A stretch of DNA of 64,000 bases from Candidatus Methylomirabilota bacterium (lineage in GTDB: Bacteria > Methylomirabilota > Methylomirabilia > Rokubacteriales > CSP1-6): NCBI GenBank assembly GCA_035709005.1, contig DASTFB010000080.1, forward strand, positions 21,357 through 85,356, in the 5' to 3' direction. Under the pieces are notes generated by a model, which was not told where the DNA came from, searched no databases, and was given only the letters and a program-made list of their open reading frames with translations. The translations under genes were made by a program, and so were the position numbers. Shown piece by piece: positions 36,672-49,981 of the stretch. Each line of letters starts with the position of its first letter. Within the stretch, counting starts at the first letter, position 1.

Positions 36672-37964
36672 TCAGCGCCACCTCGCCACGAGGTACGGCT
36701 TCTGCCGCTCGAAGGCCACGGCCACCGCTTCCAGGGTCGCCTCCGTCCCGGCCGCGTCCCGGTCGACGGTGGCCCGCACGAAGGCGGCGGTGCGGCCGAG
36801 GTAGAGCGGCACCAGCGAGCGGAGCAGGTGGTCGCGGTGGACGACCCCGTAGTGGTGGGCGAGGGCGAAGTCGTACACGACCCGGGCCCACAGGTCGTCG
36901 GGGAAGCTCAGCCGGGTCCCCGCGCCGCCTTCGATGGCCAGGACCTCGCCGAAGGTCTCCGGAGCCAGGATGTCCTCCCAGAGTGGCGCCAGGTCGCGCA
37001 GGCCCTGCCGAAAGGCGGCGACCATGCGGTCGACGTCGACCGCCATCGGATCGGTGGCCGGCAGCGTCGGCTCGCCCACCGCGGGGACGGGCTCGCTGCC
37101 CCGGACCTCCAGCCAGAGGTCCGGATGGCGGTCCATGACGGCGAAGACGGCGCCCAGGGTCTGGGCCACCATCGTGGGCAGATCGGTCGTGCGCGTGCGC
37201 GAGACCACACGGCGGACGCCCAGCCAGGCTTCGCGGACGGCGAACCCGTCGGCGATCGCGGTGCCAACGATCCAGAGGTCGGTGACGTCGCGCCCGCTCC
37301 ACCGCCAGCGCGGGTGGGCCAGCAGGTGGTCCACGAGCCGCGGCGAGAGCGCCTGGGAGCCGGCCATCGGCTGGTGCAGCCGCCGACCATACAGGGCCCG
37401 GATCAGCGGGGCCAGGATCAGATTGGTGATGGTCCCGTCGTAGCGGTGGCGCGCGTAGGCGGGGATCACGAAGTCGATCTTGTCCTCCCACACGGGCCGG
37501 AGCAGCCTGGCGATCCACTCGTCGGTCATGGAGCTCACGTCGGCCTCGAGCACGACGGCCGCCCGGCCGCCCAGGCGCTGGATCGCCTCCAGCACCAGGC
37601 GGAGCGCCTTGCCGCGACCGGGCACGCCGTGGAACGGCACGGCCGCCCGCTCGGTCATCGGCGCGTCGTGGCGGGCCAGCACGACGGGCAGGCCGACGGC
37701 GCCGAGCAGCTCGGGCGTCCGGTCGGAGGACCCGGCATCGGCGTTGATCAGCACGGCCGCCGCCCCGGGGAAGTGCCGCTCCAGGCCGGCCCGAGCCACC
37801 TCGGCGACGGCCGGAACGGTCGCCGCATTGTTGTAGGTGAGCAGACAGACGGCGATGTCCGGCGTGCCCACCCGAGCCAGCTGCTCGTCCAGGGGTACGG
37901 GCGGGGCTTCGGCGACGGGTTCGGTCGCGGCGGCCGCGGCGTCCGGGCTCGCGTCGTCGCTCAT
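36672..37964 (-). CDS. GT2-like glycosyltransferase (glucosyl/mannosylglycerate-synthase-like)
   Basis: A 430-residue cytosolic glycosyltransferase with a GT-A fold: 'DIAVCLLTYNNAATVPAVAEV', 'VLINADAGSSDRTPELL', 'GRGKALRLVLEAIQRLGG', the metal-binding-like 'VLEADVSSMTDEWI' and 'DFVIPAYARHRYDGTITN'. This pattern recalls GT81-type glucosyl-3-phosphoglycerate synthases and mannosylglycerate synthases, suggesting a compatible-solute glycoside, but acceptor and donor cannot be read off. The ATG overlaps the stop of the TreT-like gene (ATGA), so it is expressed with the trehalose genes. Confidence 0.78.
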   Translation of the reverse strand: MSDDASPDAAAAATEPVAEAPPVPLDEQLARVGTPDIAVCLLTYNNAATVPAVAEVARAGLERHFPGAAAVLINADAGSSDRTPELLGAVGLPVVLARHDAPMTERAAVPFHGVPGRGKALRLVLEAIQRLGGRAAVVLEADVSSMTDEWIARLLRPVWEDKIDFVIPAYARHRYDGTITNLILAPLIRALYGRRLHQPMAGSQALSPRLVDHLLAHPRWRWSGRDVTDLWIVGTAIADGFAVREAWLGVRRVVSRTRTTDLPTMVAQTLGAVFAVMDRHPDLWLEVRGSEPVPAVGEPTLPATDPMAVDVDRMVAAFRQGLRDLAPLWEDILAPETFGEVLAIEGGAGTRLSFPDDLWARVVYDFALAHHYGVVHRDHLLRSLVPLYLGRTAAFVRATVDRDAAGTEATLEAVAVAFERQKPYLVARWR

Positions 37965-39148
37965 CGCAGCAAATGGATCATCAGCGCCAGGGAGTCGATG
38001 AGGTGGCGGGTGACCAGGAAGCTCCGCCGCACGTGCTCCCGCCCGGCTGCGCCCATGCGGGCGATCAGCTCGGGATTGTTGAGGAGATGGCGGATGCGGA
38101 AGGCGGCCCCCTCCATCGAGTGCACCGTGTAGCCGGTGACCTCGGTGATGATCTGCTGGGGCAGGCCTCCGGCGAAGCCGCCCACCACCGGCCTGCTCTT
38201 CCACATCGCCTCGGCGGCGCCGAGCCCGAACCCTTCCCGCACGGACTTCTGGAGCACGATGGTGGCGCCGCGCTGCAGCGCATTGATCTGCAGCGAGGCG
38301 TCGGGGGGCAGCTCCAGCACCACGATGTCGGGGTCGTGGTGCGCAGCCTCCCGGAGCTCGGTCATGACATCGAGGCTTTCCGGCTCGTCGCCCGCGGTGC
38401 CGGCGACGACGAGCCGCACGTCGTGATGCTTCTTCACCAGGCGGTACGCGTTGATCACGCCCAGCGGATCCTGAGCGGGCGCGAAGGCTCCGACCTGCAG
38501 GAGGATCGGCTTGTCGGTCTCCACCCGCAGCGCGGCCAGGATGGAGGCTACCTCGCGCGGCATCAGGTCGCGGTTCTTCTCGGACAGGGGGTCGATAGAG
38601 GGATGGATGATGTACTGGGGTACGTCGAGGCGCCGGCCGAACTCCGGAAGCGCGAAGACGGCCGCGTCGTACTGGGTGAGGAAGGGGCGGATCAGAGACC
38701 AGGCCCGGCGCTGAGGGCGCGAGCAGTCGAAGTGGCACCGCCAGACCCACCGCCCATTGCTACGGTTGGCCACCAGGCTGACCGGCTGGACGTCGTGGAC
38801 CAGGACGAGGTCCGCCTCGAGCGAGATCTTCTTGGCGTTGAGGCGGTTCATCTCGGTCCAGTGCGTCAGGGCCCCGTCGGCCAGCACGCGCTCGGCGCCC
38901 TCCAGTGCCGCCTGCATGGCGCGCGTGGTCGCGTAGAAGGCCGGGTCGCCGCCGGTGATTTCCCAGCGGGTGTCGATCTCGAGGTCGTTGAAGAGCGGGA
39001 CCGCGGTCCGGAGGAACTCGGCCGAACCGCCCCCGAAGCGCCCGCCGCTCATGTGCAGCGTGCGGCGTCCGCGCACGCGCTCGGCGAGCTTGTAGATGAT
39101 GTCGATGACGCCCGGCGGCGCCACCAGCCGATAGTCGTCGAGGGTCAT
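37961..39148 (-). CDS. treT: Trehalose glycosyltransferring synthase-like GT4 protein
   Basis: TreT forms trehalose from NDP-glucose and glucose. The 395-residue protein starts at ATG 39148 ('MTLDDYRLVAPPGVIDIIYKLAERV', a typical TreT beginning). It has the GT4 pattern: 'LHMSGGRFGGGSAEFLRTAVPL', 'VLVHDVQPVSLV', 'WRCHFDCSRPQ' and the C-terminal donor site 'LQKSVREGFGLGAAEAMWKSRPVVGG'. With glgC encoding ADP-glucose synthesis nearby, ADP-glucose is a plausible donor (inference). The upstream in-frame extension to 39286 looks non-conserved. Confidence 0.9.
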   Translation of the reverse strand: MTLDDYRLVAPPGVIDIIYKLAERVRGRRTLHMSGGRFGGGSAEFLRTAVPLFNDLEIDTRWEITGGDPAFYATTRAMQAALEGAERVLADGALTHWTEMNRLNAKKISLEADLVLVHDVQPVSLVANRSNGRWVWRCHFDCSRPQRRAWSLIRPFLTQYDAAVFALPEFGRRLDVPQYIIHPSIDPLSEKNRDLMPREVASILAALRVETDKPILLQVGAFAPAQDPLGVINAYRLVKKHHDVRLVVAGTAGDEPESLDVMTELREAAHHDPDIVVLELPPDASLQINALQRGATIVLQKSVREGFGLGAAEAMWKSRPVVGGFAGGLPQQIITEVTGYTVHSMEGAAFRIRHLLNNPELIARMGAAGREHVRRSFLVTRHLIDSLALMIHLLR

Positions 39149-39257
39149 TGTAACGGGTGCCGCCTGCCGGCCTTGGACCGAGGGTGGGCTGTTCTGGGTA
39201 CGGCGTGGCTGCGTGGCTCTCTCGGATTTATTGGAGTCGAAGCGCAGGCTGCCGGAG

Positions 39258-39919
39258 TCATACTGACTGGCTCTCCAATGCGTCATCGACCAGACTCAGG
39301 AGACGGGCCCGCACGCGCTCCAGGCTCGTCATGTAGCCGTCGATCCGCTCGACGCGCTCGGCCAGCGCCGGCATGCCGAGGGAGGTGCGCAGCCATTCGG
39401 CGAAATCGCCCGAGCGCCGGCCCAGCCGGGCGCGGGCCTCGACCATGTGGAAGTAGATGGCGCTGGCGTCCACGCCGGCCAGGCCCTCGCGGAACTCGGC
39501 CAGGGTGGTGGCCTGCGGGCCCAGCTCGACCTGCACGATGTGCGACTGCTGGAAGTGGAATGCGCGCCCGGCCTCGGCTCGGGGCACGCTGCTGAGACGC
39601 CGCAGGTGGTCGTTGATGATGGTGACAAGCTCTTCCCGGAGCGCCTCGAGGTCCGCGTACTCGAAGGGATCGACGACGGCCAGCCGCTCGGCCAGGGCCT
39701 GATCGCGCACCTCCACTGCCACCCAGCGGGCGAAGTCGTTGCCGTAGGCCGTGGTGAGCGGCCGATGGCGCAGGAAGTACCCGTGCGTGTGATAGAAGAC
39801 GGCCCCGGCCGGCACCTCCTCCAGCCGGTCCATGAGCTCGCGCTCGTCCAGAGCCTGCCGATCCAGCGCCTGGCGGATCTCCACGCAGCCGATGAACGTG
39901 AAGGCGTTGGGCGCCGTCG

Positions 39920-39923
<4 letters not shown>
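39258..39923 (-). CDS. DUF5752 family protein
   Basis: A 221-residue cytosolic helical protein with 'GCVEIRQALDRQALDERELM', 'AVFYHTHGYFLRHRP' and 'NDFARWVAVEVRDQALAERLAVVDPF', which I recognise as DUF5752. This family typically lies beside TreT-like genes, but its function is unknown. The conserved 'FYHTHGYFLRH' and 'IYFHMVEARARL' histidines hint at a metal or ligand site. Its ATG overlaps the treY stop (ATGA), and the TreT-like gene follows after 109 bp. Confidence 0.82.
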
Positions 39924-42732
<2,809 letters not shown>

Positions 42733-42736
<4 letters not shown>

Positions 42737-45132
42737 CGTGGAGCATCTCCCGCCAGGTTGAAGTCCAGCGCATCGGCGAGCGGTCGCAGGATCGGCCGCG
42801 CCTCCGGCCGGGCCCGCCACAGCTGGAAGAACCGGTTCTGCGCGTGCCAGCGACCGAATCGGACCGGCAGCCGCCGGGCTCCCTCGATCAGCGCGACGGC
42901 CGCGTCTACCCGGTCCGGCGTCGGCTGCTCGGCCAGCGCGTCCAGGACCGCGGCCACGGCGCGCATCATGACCGGCCGCGACGCGCCGAGGTCGAGGCTC
43001 AAGCCGAGGCTGCGCGCCTCCTCGGCCAGCTCGAAGGCGCGCTCGGGCAGCGCTCCCGAGTCGGGCACGCGCTCCAGCTCGGCGGTGAGCTGGTGCTCGA
43101 GCACGTGCTTGCCGGTGACGCGGAGCACCTCGGGGATGGGCGCTTCGGCCTCGCGCAGGTAGTGGACCAGCTTGCGGCTCTCGTCCCAGATGCGGTGGTG
43201 CGCCTGCTCGTAGCGCTCCAGGACGGCCTGGATGACCCGGGTCATCACCCGGCGCCGCTCCTCGAGGAACAGGTGAGGCAGCCCGAAGAGGTCACGCGGG
43301 AAGTGCTCGTCCAGGCCGCGCACCATGTCGGCCAGGCTGTGCTGGGTGTAGCGGCGGAGCAGGTCGGCCTTCAGGCTCTCGTAGGCCTCGGGGCCCGGGT
43401 CGCTGCGGATGCCACAGGAGAAATCGTGGCCGCCGAAGTGCAGCACGGCGTACACGAGATCGCGAGCCTCGCCGGTCGTCGCCGAGCTGACGTGCACCCG
43501 GCCTATCCGCAGCATCGTCCCCGCGTAGGCCTCACGGGTCTCGTCCAGGCGTTGCACGCGCCAGGCGTAGACCTTCGTGTCGTCGGGTTGCTCGTCGAAC
43601 AGTCCGCTGATCGCATAGTGGGCGACGACCCGCCGCAGGTCCACCATGGCGGGGCGGACCAGGCGGCGGTAGACCTGCCCGCCGTCGTGATACTCGGCCA
43701 GGTTGCTGGGCGCCGCCTCCAGCCGGCGGAGGAACTCCGGCTCCAGCTGGCCGCCACCGAGGTCGCGGAAGTACTGGATCGCCATCGCCGCATACTTGAG
43801 GATCTGCACGGGCTCCAGCCCCGAGATCTCGTCGAAGAACCAGCCGCACGAGGTGAACATCAGCATGCGGTTGCGCTGCATCTCGAGCAGGCGTCTGGTC
43901 TCGACCAGCGCCGTGCCGTCGAGGCGCACCCGCTGGTGGCGGGCCAGCCACTCGCCGAGCCGCTCCGGACGCGGGTCCAGCAGGACCTCGATGTAGGCGT
44001 CGCGGGCCTCCCAGGGATCCTTGAGGTGCGCCGAGGCCCGCGCCTCGTAGAAGGTATCGATCTGCTCTCGCAGCCAGTCGAGTGCGGCGCGCAGCGGCGC
44101 CCGCCAGCGCTGATGCCAGTCGGGACGGGTGCGGCAGCCGCAATCGGCCCGCCAGCGTTCCACGCCGTGGGCGCAGCTCCACGAGGTGGCCTGGAGAATC
44201 TGCACCTCCCACGCCGCCGGTTGCTTGGCCAGGACGGCCCCGTAGTTGGTGAGGCTGGCGAATTGCTCCGACTCGATCTGGTGCAGGGCCGCGGCCAGGG
44301 CCATGTCGCCAAACTTCTTGTGATGGCCGTACGACTCGCCGTCGGTGGCGCAGTGCACGAGCTGGGGGCCGTCTCGGTTGTCGTCGAAGCCGCTCTTGAG
44401 GCGCGCCACCAGGTGTTCGCCGCGGTCCAGCGCATCCTCGAACGCGACCGCCCGGGAGATGGGGCCGTCGTAGAAGAAGACGGTCAGGCTGGCGCCGCCG
44501 GATCCCCTCCAGAGGTACGGCCGGCTGGGGTCGACGCTGGCGTTGACCTCCTTGAAGGCGTCCCCGTCGAGCGGGCGCACCCGCCAGGCCTGATGCGGGG
44601 CCAGGATGGTGAACTTGACGCCGGCCTCGGCCAGGATCTGAAGGCTCTCGTCGTCGGCAGCGGTCTCGGGCAGCCACATGCCCTCCGGCTCGCGGCCGAA
44701 GCGGTGTCGGAAATCGGCGAGGCCCCAGCGGACCTGGGTGACTTTGTCGCGCCGGGGCGCCAGCGGCATGATCATGTGGTTGTAGACCTGCGCCAGGGCG
44801 TTGCCGTGCCCGCCGCGCGCCGCCGCGCTCACCCGGTCGGCTTCCAGGATCTTCGCGTACACGTCCGGGGCGTGGCGCTCGAGCCAGGCGAAGAGCGTCG
44901 GCCCCACGTTGAAGGAGATCTCGGCGTAGTTGTTGACGATGTCGAGGATGCGGTTGACGCGGTCCACCCGGCGGGCCGCCGTGTTCGGCGCGTAGCACTC
45001 CGCGGTGACCCGCTCGTTCCAGTCGTGATAGGGCGCGGCCGAGTCCTGGACCTCCACCTCCTCCAGCCAGGGACTCTCGCGGGGCGGCTGGTAGAAGTGA
45101 CCGTGGATGGTGACGAAGCGGGACGTGGTCAT
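42733..45132 (-). CDS. GH57-like protein with DUF3536 domain
   Basis: A 799-residue glycoside-hydrolase family 57-type protein. It starts 'MTTSRFVTIHGHFYQPPRES', the conserved HGHFYQPP motif of this family. 'GMWLPETAADDESL' corresponds to the catalytic-Glu region, and 'LVHCATDGESYGHHKKFGDM' to the catalytic-Asp region. The C-terminal half is DUF3536. Biochemically unproven but consistently found in glycogen loci, so probably an alpha-glucan-acting enzyme. The ATG overlaps the glgC stop and its stop overlaps the treY start. Confidence 0.88.
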
Positions 45133-46367
45133 GCCTCGTCCAGCGAGCGGAGGAATTCCCGCCGCCCGCCGCGAGGCACCACCACCAGGCCGGACGGATC
45201 GACGTGGTAACGGCGGCGATCGGCGGCCGGATCCAGACCGATCTCGGTGTCGGCGGGGACGACGTTGAAGCGGTCGATGATGGCCCGGCGCACGCGCGCG
45301 CCTTTGCCGACCGTGGTGTGGTCCATGATGATCGAGTCCTCGATGAGGGCGCCCTCGTTCACCCACACGCCGCGGCCCAGGATCGAGTTCCGGATGGTAG
45401 CTCGCTTGATGAACGCGCCCTCGGCGATCTGGACGTTGTCGACGTCGCCGCCGATGAGCCGGGCCGGCGGCCCGGGGACCTGCCCCGTGCGGATGGGCCA
45501 CTCGCGGTTGTTGAGGTCGAAGCGGGGCTCTTCGCCGAGCAGGTCCATGTGCGCTTGCCAGTAGGTCTCGATGTTGCCCACGTCCCGCCAGTAGCCGGGC
45601 TCCTCGTAGGGCTTCACGCCGGGGACGTCGTTGAGCTGGAAATCGTAGGCCCACACGCGCCGGTTCGGCACCAGCTCGGGGATGATGGAGCGGCCGAAGT
45701 CGTGCTGGGTGCTGCGCCGGGCATCGTCGAGCAGGGCGGCCACGACGACCGAGCGGTTGAACAGGTAGTTGCCCATGGAGACCAGGGCGCCGCCGGAGCC
45801 GCCGGGGATGCCGCTGGGACGAGCCGGCTTCTCCTGGAAGTCGGTTACCCGGCGGTCGCGGTCCACGCCGAGCACGCCGAACTGGGAGGCCTCGGCGACG
45901 GGTACCGGTCGCGCCGCCACCGTCACGTCGGCGCCGGTCTCCAGGTGGAAGGCCAGCATCTGGTTCACGTCCATGCGGTAGATGTGATCCGACCCGAAGA
46001 TGGCGACGACATCCGGGTTGAAGTCGTCGATGAGGTTCAGGTTCTGCAGCACGGCGTCCGCCGTGCCCCGATACCAGGCGGGGCCGGCCCGCATCTGGGG
46101 CGGCACGATGGTGATGAAGTAATCGGGCACGATGCCGGTCGTGCGCCAGGCCAGCCGGACGTGCTCGATGAGGGACTGCGACTTGTACTGCACCAGGACG
46201 TAGAGGGAGAGCATCTCCGAGTTGACGAAGTTCGACAGCACGAAGTCGACGATCCGGTGCCGCCCGCCGAACGGCACCGCCGGCTTGGAGCGGTCCCGGG
46301 TGAGCGGATGCAGGCGCTCGCCCTTGCCGCCGGCCATGATCATCACCAGGACGCGAGGTCGCCGCAT
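45129..46367 (-). CDS. glgC: Glucose-1-phosphate adenylyltransferase
   Basis: Makes ADP-glucose from glucose-1-phosphate and ATP. The 412-residue protein has the nucleotidyltransferase start 'VMIMAGGKGERLHPLTRDRSKPAVPFGG', 'WYRGTADAVLQNL', 'IFGSDHIYRMD' and a left-handed beta-helix C-terminal domain ('RNSILGRGVWVNEGALIEDSIIM'). Effector-site residues cannot be assigned by eye. No glycogen synthase (GlgA) is in the window, so the ADP-glucose may go to TreT or to a GlgA elsewhere. Confidence 0.96.
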   Translation of the reverse strand: MRRPRVLVMIMAGGKGERLHPLTRDRSKPAVPFGGRHRIVDFVLSNFVNSEMLSLYVLVQYKSQSLIEHVRLAWRTTGIVPDYFITIVPPQMRAGPAWYRGTADAVLQNLNLIDDFNPDVVAIFGSDHIYRMDVNQMLAFHLETGADVTVAARPVPVAEASQFGVLGVDRDRRVTDFQEKPARPSGIPGGSGGALVSMGNYLFNRSVVVAALLDDARRSTQHDFGRSIIPELVPNRRVWAYDFQLNDVPGVKPYEEPGYWRDVGNIETYWQAHMDLLGEEPRFDLNNREWPIRTGQVPGPPARLIGGDVDNVQIAEGAFIKRATIRNSILGRGVWVNEGALIEDSIIMDHTTVGKGARVRRAIIDRFNVVPADTEIGLDPAADRRRYHVDPSGLVVVPRGGRREFLRSLDEA

Positions 46368-46371
46368 TCCG

Positions 46372-48072
46372 TCAGGACGAGCGAGGGGCCACCGCCCAGG
46401 CCGGGTCGAGATCCGGGAAGCAGAAGTCCTCGCGTTCCAGCCGGCGCAACATGCCGGCCGCCTCCGGCGTCAGCGGCTGGCCATCGGCCAGCCCCCGGGC
46501 CAGCTCGGCGAGGCTCTTGAACTCCGCGTAGTGCTCGGCCACTCGCCGTTCCGCGTAGTCCCGGGCCGCGGCCGTGGTGATGAGGAACTGCCAGTCGGAG
46601 GCCTGGAGCAGCAGCAGCTCGCGCGAGGCCTGGGCCAGCACGCGGCGGAAGTCCTTGCCGCCGGCCGGCAGACGCTGCAGCAGGTCGGCCCACTCGCTCT
46701 CGGCGCTGTAGACCCTCTCCCACGTCCACTCGGTGTCGGGGTTCAGCCACACCCGGTGATCGCCGCCCTCGCCCCACGAGCCCTCCGGCAGGGAGACCGT
46801 CCCGCGCGGTGGCGCCGCTTCCAGGGCCTCGGCCAGCGTGACCGGCGTCACCCCGGCGGCCGCGAAGTTGCGGGCGACCTGCTCGAGCCAGGCCGGCCCT
46901 TCGAACCACCAGTGGCCGAAGAGCTCGGCATCGTACGGCGAGCAGACGACGCTCTGGCCGTCGGTGCTGGCCGCCGCGGTCGTCTGCGTGATCAGCTCGA
47001 CGAAGTGCCGGGCCTGGTTGCGCACGACCTGCCCGGCGGCCTCGGGGTCGTAGGGGACCTTGCTGCCCAGATCCCGGGCCGCATCGGTGATGCGCCAGAA
47101 GCGGAGACCGCCCGGGAAGTGCTTCTTGTGGAATTCCAGATACGTGAAGTCGCCGGGATAGCCGTGCTCGCGGCTCCACACCTGGAGCGTGGTCCGCGGG
47201 TCGCGGAAGAAGGCCACGGCATGGCCCACGCCTCCGCGTGAGGCGACCCGCCACGGCGCATAGGGCGAGCGCTTGGGGGCGCGCGGGATCTCGGGCAGCG
47301 TGTTGGTCAGCTCGCCGCGAAGGGGAAAGTAGTCGTGATACAGGAACAGCGGCGCGCCGGCCGCGATGAGGTGGGAGTCCGCGACGAAGTACTCGAGACC
47401 GTGGGCCGCCAGCATCTCCTCGAGACCAGGCCGCAGGCGAGGGTTTTTGCCCTGTTCCCGTCCGGTCGGCGGCGTCCACTCGTACCGCGGGCGGTACGCG
47501 CACTCGGGCAGCCAGATGCCTCGGGGAGCGCGCCCGAAGTGACGGCGATGCGTCTCCACCGCCGTGCGCAGCTGCAGGTGGATCGATTCGTCGCGGGACA
47601 GCAGCGGCAAGTAGCCGTGGGTGGCGGCGCAGGTGATGATCTCCAGGTGGCCGTGCCGCTCCAGGTCGGCCAGGGTGCCCGGGATCTCGCCGCCGATGCG
47701 GCGGTGGAGCTCCCACATCCGCTCGTAGAAGGCCTCCCAGAAGTGGGTGAGCTTGACCAGCTCGTGGCGCCCCTCGCGCTCGAAGTATTCACGGCTTTCG
47801 GCGCACGCCCGGCGGACATTGTCGTGGTAGAAGGCCAGCTCGTGCTGAAACTCCGGCGAGGCCAGCTGCTCGGCGAGCACGGGCGACACGTTGATGGTCC
47901 ACTTGGGCGAGATGCCGTCGGCGATCAGACGGTGGACGGTCTCCAGCAGCGGCAGGTAGCATTCGAACGCGGCCTCGCAGAGCCAGTCGCTACCATGGGG
48001 CCATCGACCGTGGTTGACCACCATCGGAAGATGGGTATGGAGGACCAGGGCAAACGGATAACTCATCGCCAC
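46372..48072 (-). CDS. GH57 1,4-alpha-glucan branching enzyme (DUF1957 type)
   Basis: Introduces alpha-1,6 branches into glucan. The 566-residue protein has the GH57 motifs 'ALVLHTHLPMV' (motif 1), 'IGIWLPECAY-like' (here 'RGIWLPECAYRPRYEW', catalytic Glu) and 'CSPYDAELFGHWWFEG' (catalytic Asp), with a C-terminal DUF1957 helical domain ('LNPDTEWTWERVYSAESEWADL'). The length matches characterised GH57 branching enzymes. It lies 4 nt before glgC in transcription order and diverges from treZ across about 58 bp. Confidence 0.93.
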   Translation of the reverse strand: MAMSYPFALVLHTHLPMVVNHGRWPHGSDWLCEAAFECYLPLLETVHRLIADGISPKWTINVSPVLAEQLASPEFQHELAFYHDNVRRACAESREYFEREGRHELVKLTHFWEAFYERMWELHRRIGGEIPGTLADLERHGHLEIITCAATHGYLPLLSRDESIHLQLRTAVETHRRHFGRAPRGIWLPECAYRPRYEWTPPTGREQGKNPRLRPGLEEMLAAHGLEYFVADSHLIAAGAPLFLYHDYFPLRGELTNTLPEIPRAPKRSPYAPWRVASRGGVGHAVAFFRDPRTTLQVWSREHGYPGDFTYLEFHKKHFPGGLRFWRITDAARDLGSKVPYDPEAAGQVVRNQARHFVELITQTTAAASTDGQSVVCSPYDAELFGHWWFEGPAWLEQVARNFAAAGVTPVTLAEALEAAPPRGTVSLPEGSWGEGGDHRVWLNPDTEWTWERVYSAESEWADLLQRLPAGGKDFRRVLAQASRELLLLQASDWQFLITTAAARDYAERRVAEHYAEFKSLAELARGLADGQPLTPEAAGMLRRLEREDFCFPDLDPAWAVAPRSS

Positions 48073-48130
48073 GCACCCTTCATCGGGACCTGCGGCATGT
48101 CACCGGCCGGCAGTGCCTCCATTGGACCGT

Positions 48131-49927
48131 ATGAACGGACTGGGCGCAAGCCTCCAGGATGATAGCGTCACCTTCCGCGTCTGGGCTCCGCGGTGCCGGA
48201 GCGTGGAGGTGGTCATCGAGGGCCGCCCCAGCCAGGCGCTGTGGCGGGGCGAGGACGACGTCTACTCGCTGACCTTGCCCCGGCTGGGCGCGGGCACCCG
48301 CTACCAGTATCGCCTGAACGGCGAGCGCTACCGGCCGGACCCGGTCTCCCGGTGGCAGCCCGAAGGGGTGCACGGGCCCTCCGTGGTGGTCGATCCGACG
48401 GCGTTCACCTGGACCGACGCGGACTTTCGCGGCCACGCCCGCGCCGACCTGGTCTTCTACGAGCTGCACGTCGGCACCTTCACCAGGGCGGGGACGTTCG
48501 AGGCCGTCATCCCGTATCTGGAGGCGCTGGCCGACCTGGGGGTGACGGCGGTCGAGCTGATGCCGGTGGCGGAATTCCCGGGCTCCCGCAACTGGGGGTA
48601 CGACGGCGTGCACCTGTTCGCGCCGCAGTCGACCTACGGTGGGCCGCTGGGGTTGCGCCGGCTGGTCGACGCCGCCCACGGCCACGGGCTCAGCGTCGTG
48701 CTGGACGTCGTCTACAACCATCTCGGCCCGGAGGGAAACTACCTGGCCGAGTTCGGCCCGTACTACACCGACCGCTACAAGACACCCTGGGGCCAGGCGC
48801 TGAACTTCGACGGCCCCGACAGCGCCCCCGTCCGGCGGCACTTCGTCGAGAACGCCCGGGCCTGGGCCCGCGAGTACCACATCGACGGGCTGCGGCTCGA
48901 TGCCATCCACTCCACCTTCGACGCGAGCCCGCTCCACATCCTCACCGAGATCGCCGAGGCCGCCCGCGAGGAGGGGGCTCGGCTCGGCCGGCCCGTGCAC
49001 ATCGTCGCCGAGTCGCACGACAACGACCGGCAGATCGTCCTGCCCCCGGAACAGGGCGGGCTCGGCCTGGACGCCGTGTGGTCCGACGACTTCCACCACG
49101 CCGTGCACGTGCTCCTCACCGGCGAGCGCGGCGGGTATTACGGCGACTTCGGGGATCCGCGTCAGCTCACCCGGGCCCTCATCGAGGGGTTCGCGTTCCA
49201 GGGCGAGCCGTCGGAATACTTCGGCAGGCCGCGGGGCACGTCGAGCGCAGACCTGGCAGGCGAGCACTTCGTCATCTGCATCCAGAACCACGACCAGGTG
49301 GGCAACCGCGCTCGGGGGGACCGTCTGAGCGTGATCCTTCCCTTCGAGGCCCTGAAGCTGGCGGCCGCGCTGATGTTCGCGGCGCCGGCCCTGCCGCTGC
49401 TGTTCATGGGCGAGGAGTACGGCGAGACGGCGCCGTTTCAATTCTTCACCTCCTTTCTCGATTCCGATCTGGCCGCCGCCGTCCGCCGGGGGCGGACGGC
49501 CGAGTTCAGCCGCTTCGCCTGGCAAGGGACCGTTCCGGACCCGGGCGACCCGGCCACGTTCGTGCGCTCGCGACTCAACCACTCCCTGGCCGCGGCGCCG
49601 CGCCGCCGGGGCCTGCGCGAGTACTACCGAACCTGGCTGGCCCTGCGCCGCTCGCATCCCGCGCTGGGCGCGGCGAACAAGCAACTCGCCCAGGCCAGCC
49701 TGGCGCCCGGCAACACGATGCTGTCGCTGACCCGCAGCGCGCCGGCCGGCCAGACCCTCCACCTGGCCGCCAACCTCACGGGCGAGGCCCAGCCGTGGAC
49801 GCCGGAGTCGTCGCGGCGGCTGCTGCTCGACAGCGCCGACCAGCGCTTCGGAGGCACGGCCACGCCGGGGCGGCCACCGATGCGGCTGCAACCCTTCCAG
49901 GTCCTGCTGTACGAAGCAAGGCGGTAA
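48131..49927 (+). CDS. treZ: Malto-oligosyltrehalose trehalohydrolase
   Basis: A GH13 enzyme that releases trehalose from the TreY product. The 598-residue protein (start ATG 48131, 'MNGLGASLQDDSVTFRVWAP'; a GTG 18 nt upstream is possible) has the N-terminal CBM48-like domain. The barrel has 'FYELHVGTFT', 'NWGYDGVHLFAPQSTYGGP', 'DVVYNHLGPEGNY', 'GLRLDAIHSTF' (nucleophile), 'HIVAESHDND' (acid/base) and 'IQNHDQVGNRARG'. It is transcribed away from the rest of the cluster, so the 58-bp gap must carry divergent promoters. Confidence 0.96.
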   Translation: MNGLGASLQDDSVTFRVWAPRCRSVEVVIEGRPSQALWRGEDDVYSLTLPRLGAGTRYQYRLNGERYRPDPVSRWQPEGVHGPSVVVDPTAFTWTDADFRGHARADLVFYELHVGTFTRAGTFEAVIPYLEALADLGVTAVELMPVAEFPGSRNWGYDGVHLFAPQSTYGGPLGLRRLVDAAHGHGLSVVLDVVYNHLGPEGNYLAEFGPYYTDRYKTPWGQALNFDGPDSAPVRRHFVENARAWAREYHIDGLRLDAIHSTFDASPLHILTEIAEAAREEGARLGRPVHIVAESHDNDRQIVLPPEQGGLGLDAVWSDDFHHAVHVLLTGERGGYYGDFGDPRQLTRALIEGFAFQGEPSEYFGRPRGTSSADLAGEHFVICIQNHDQVGNRARGDRLSVILPFEALKLAAALMFAAPALPLLFMGEEYGETAPFQFFTSFLDSDLAAAVRRGRTAEFSRFAWQGTVPDPGDPATFVRSRLNHSLAAAPRRRGLREYYRTWLALRRSHPALGAANKQLAQASLAPGNTMLSLTRSAPAGQTLHLAANLTGEAQPWTPESSRRLLLDSADQRFGGTATPGRPPMRLQPFQVLLYEARR

Positions 49928-49981
49928 CCGCGTCGGCCGAGCGGTAGGGCCCACGGCGGGATCGAGTATCATGCAAGCGCG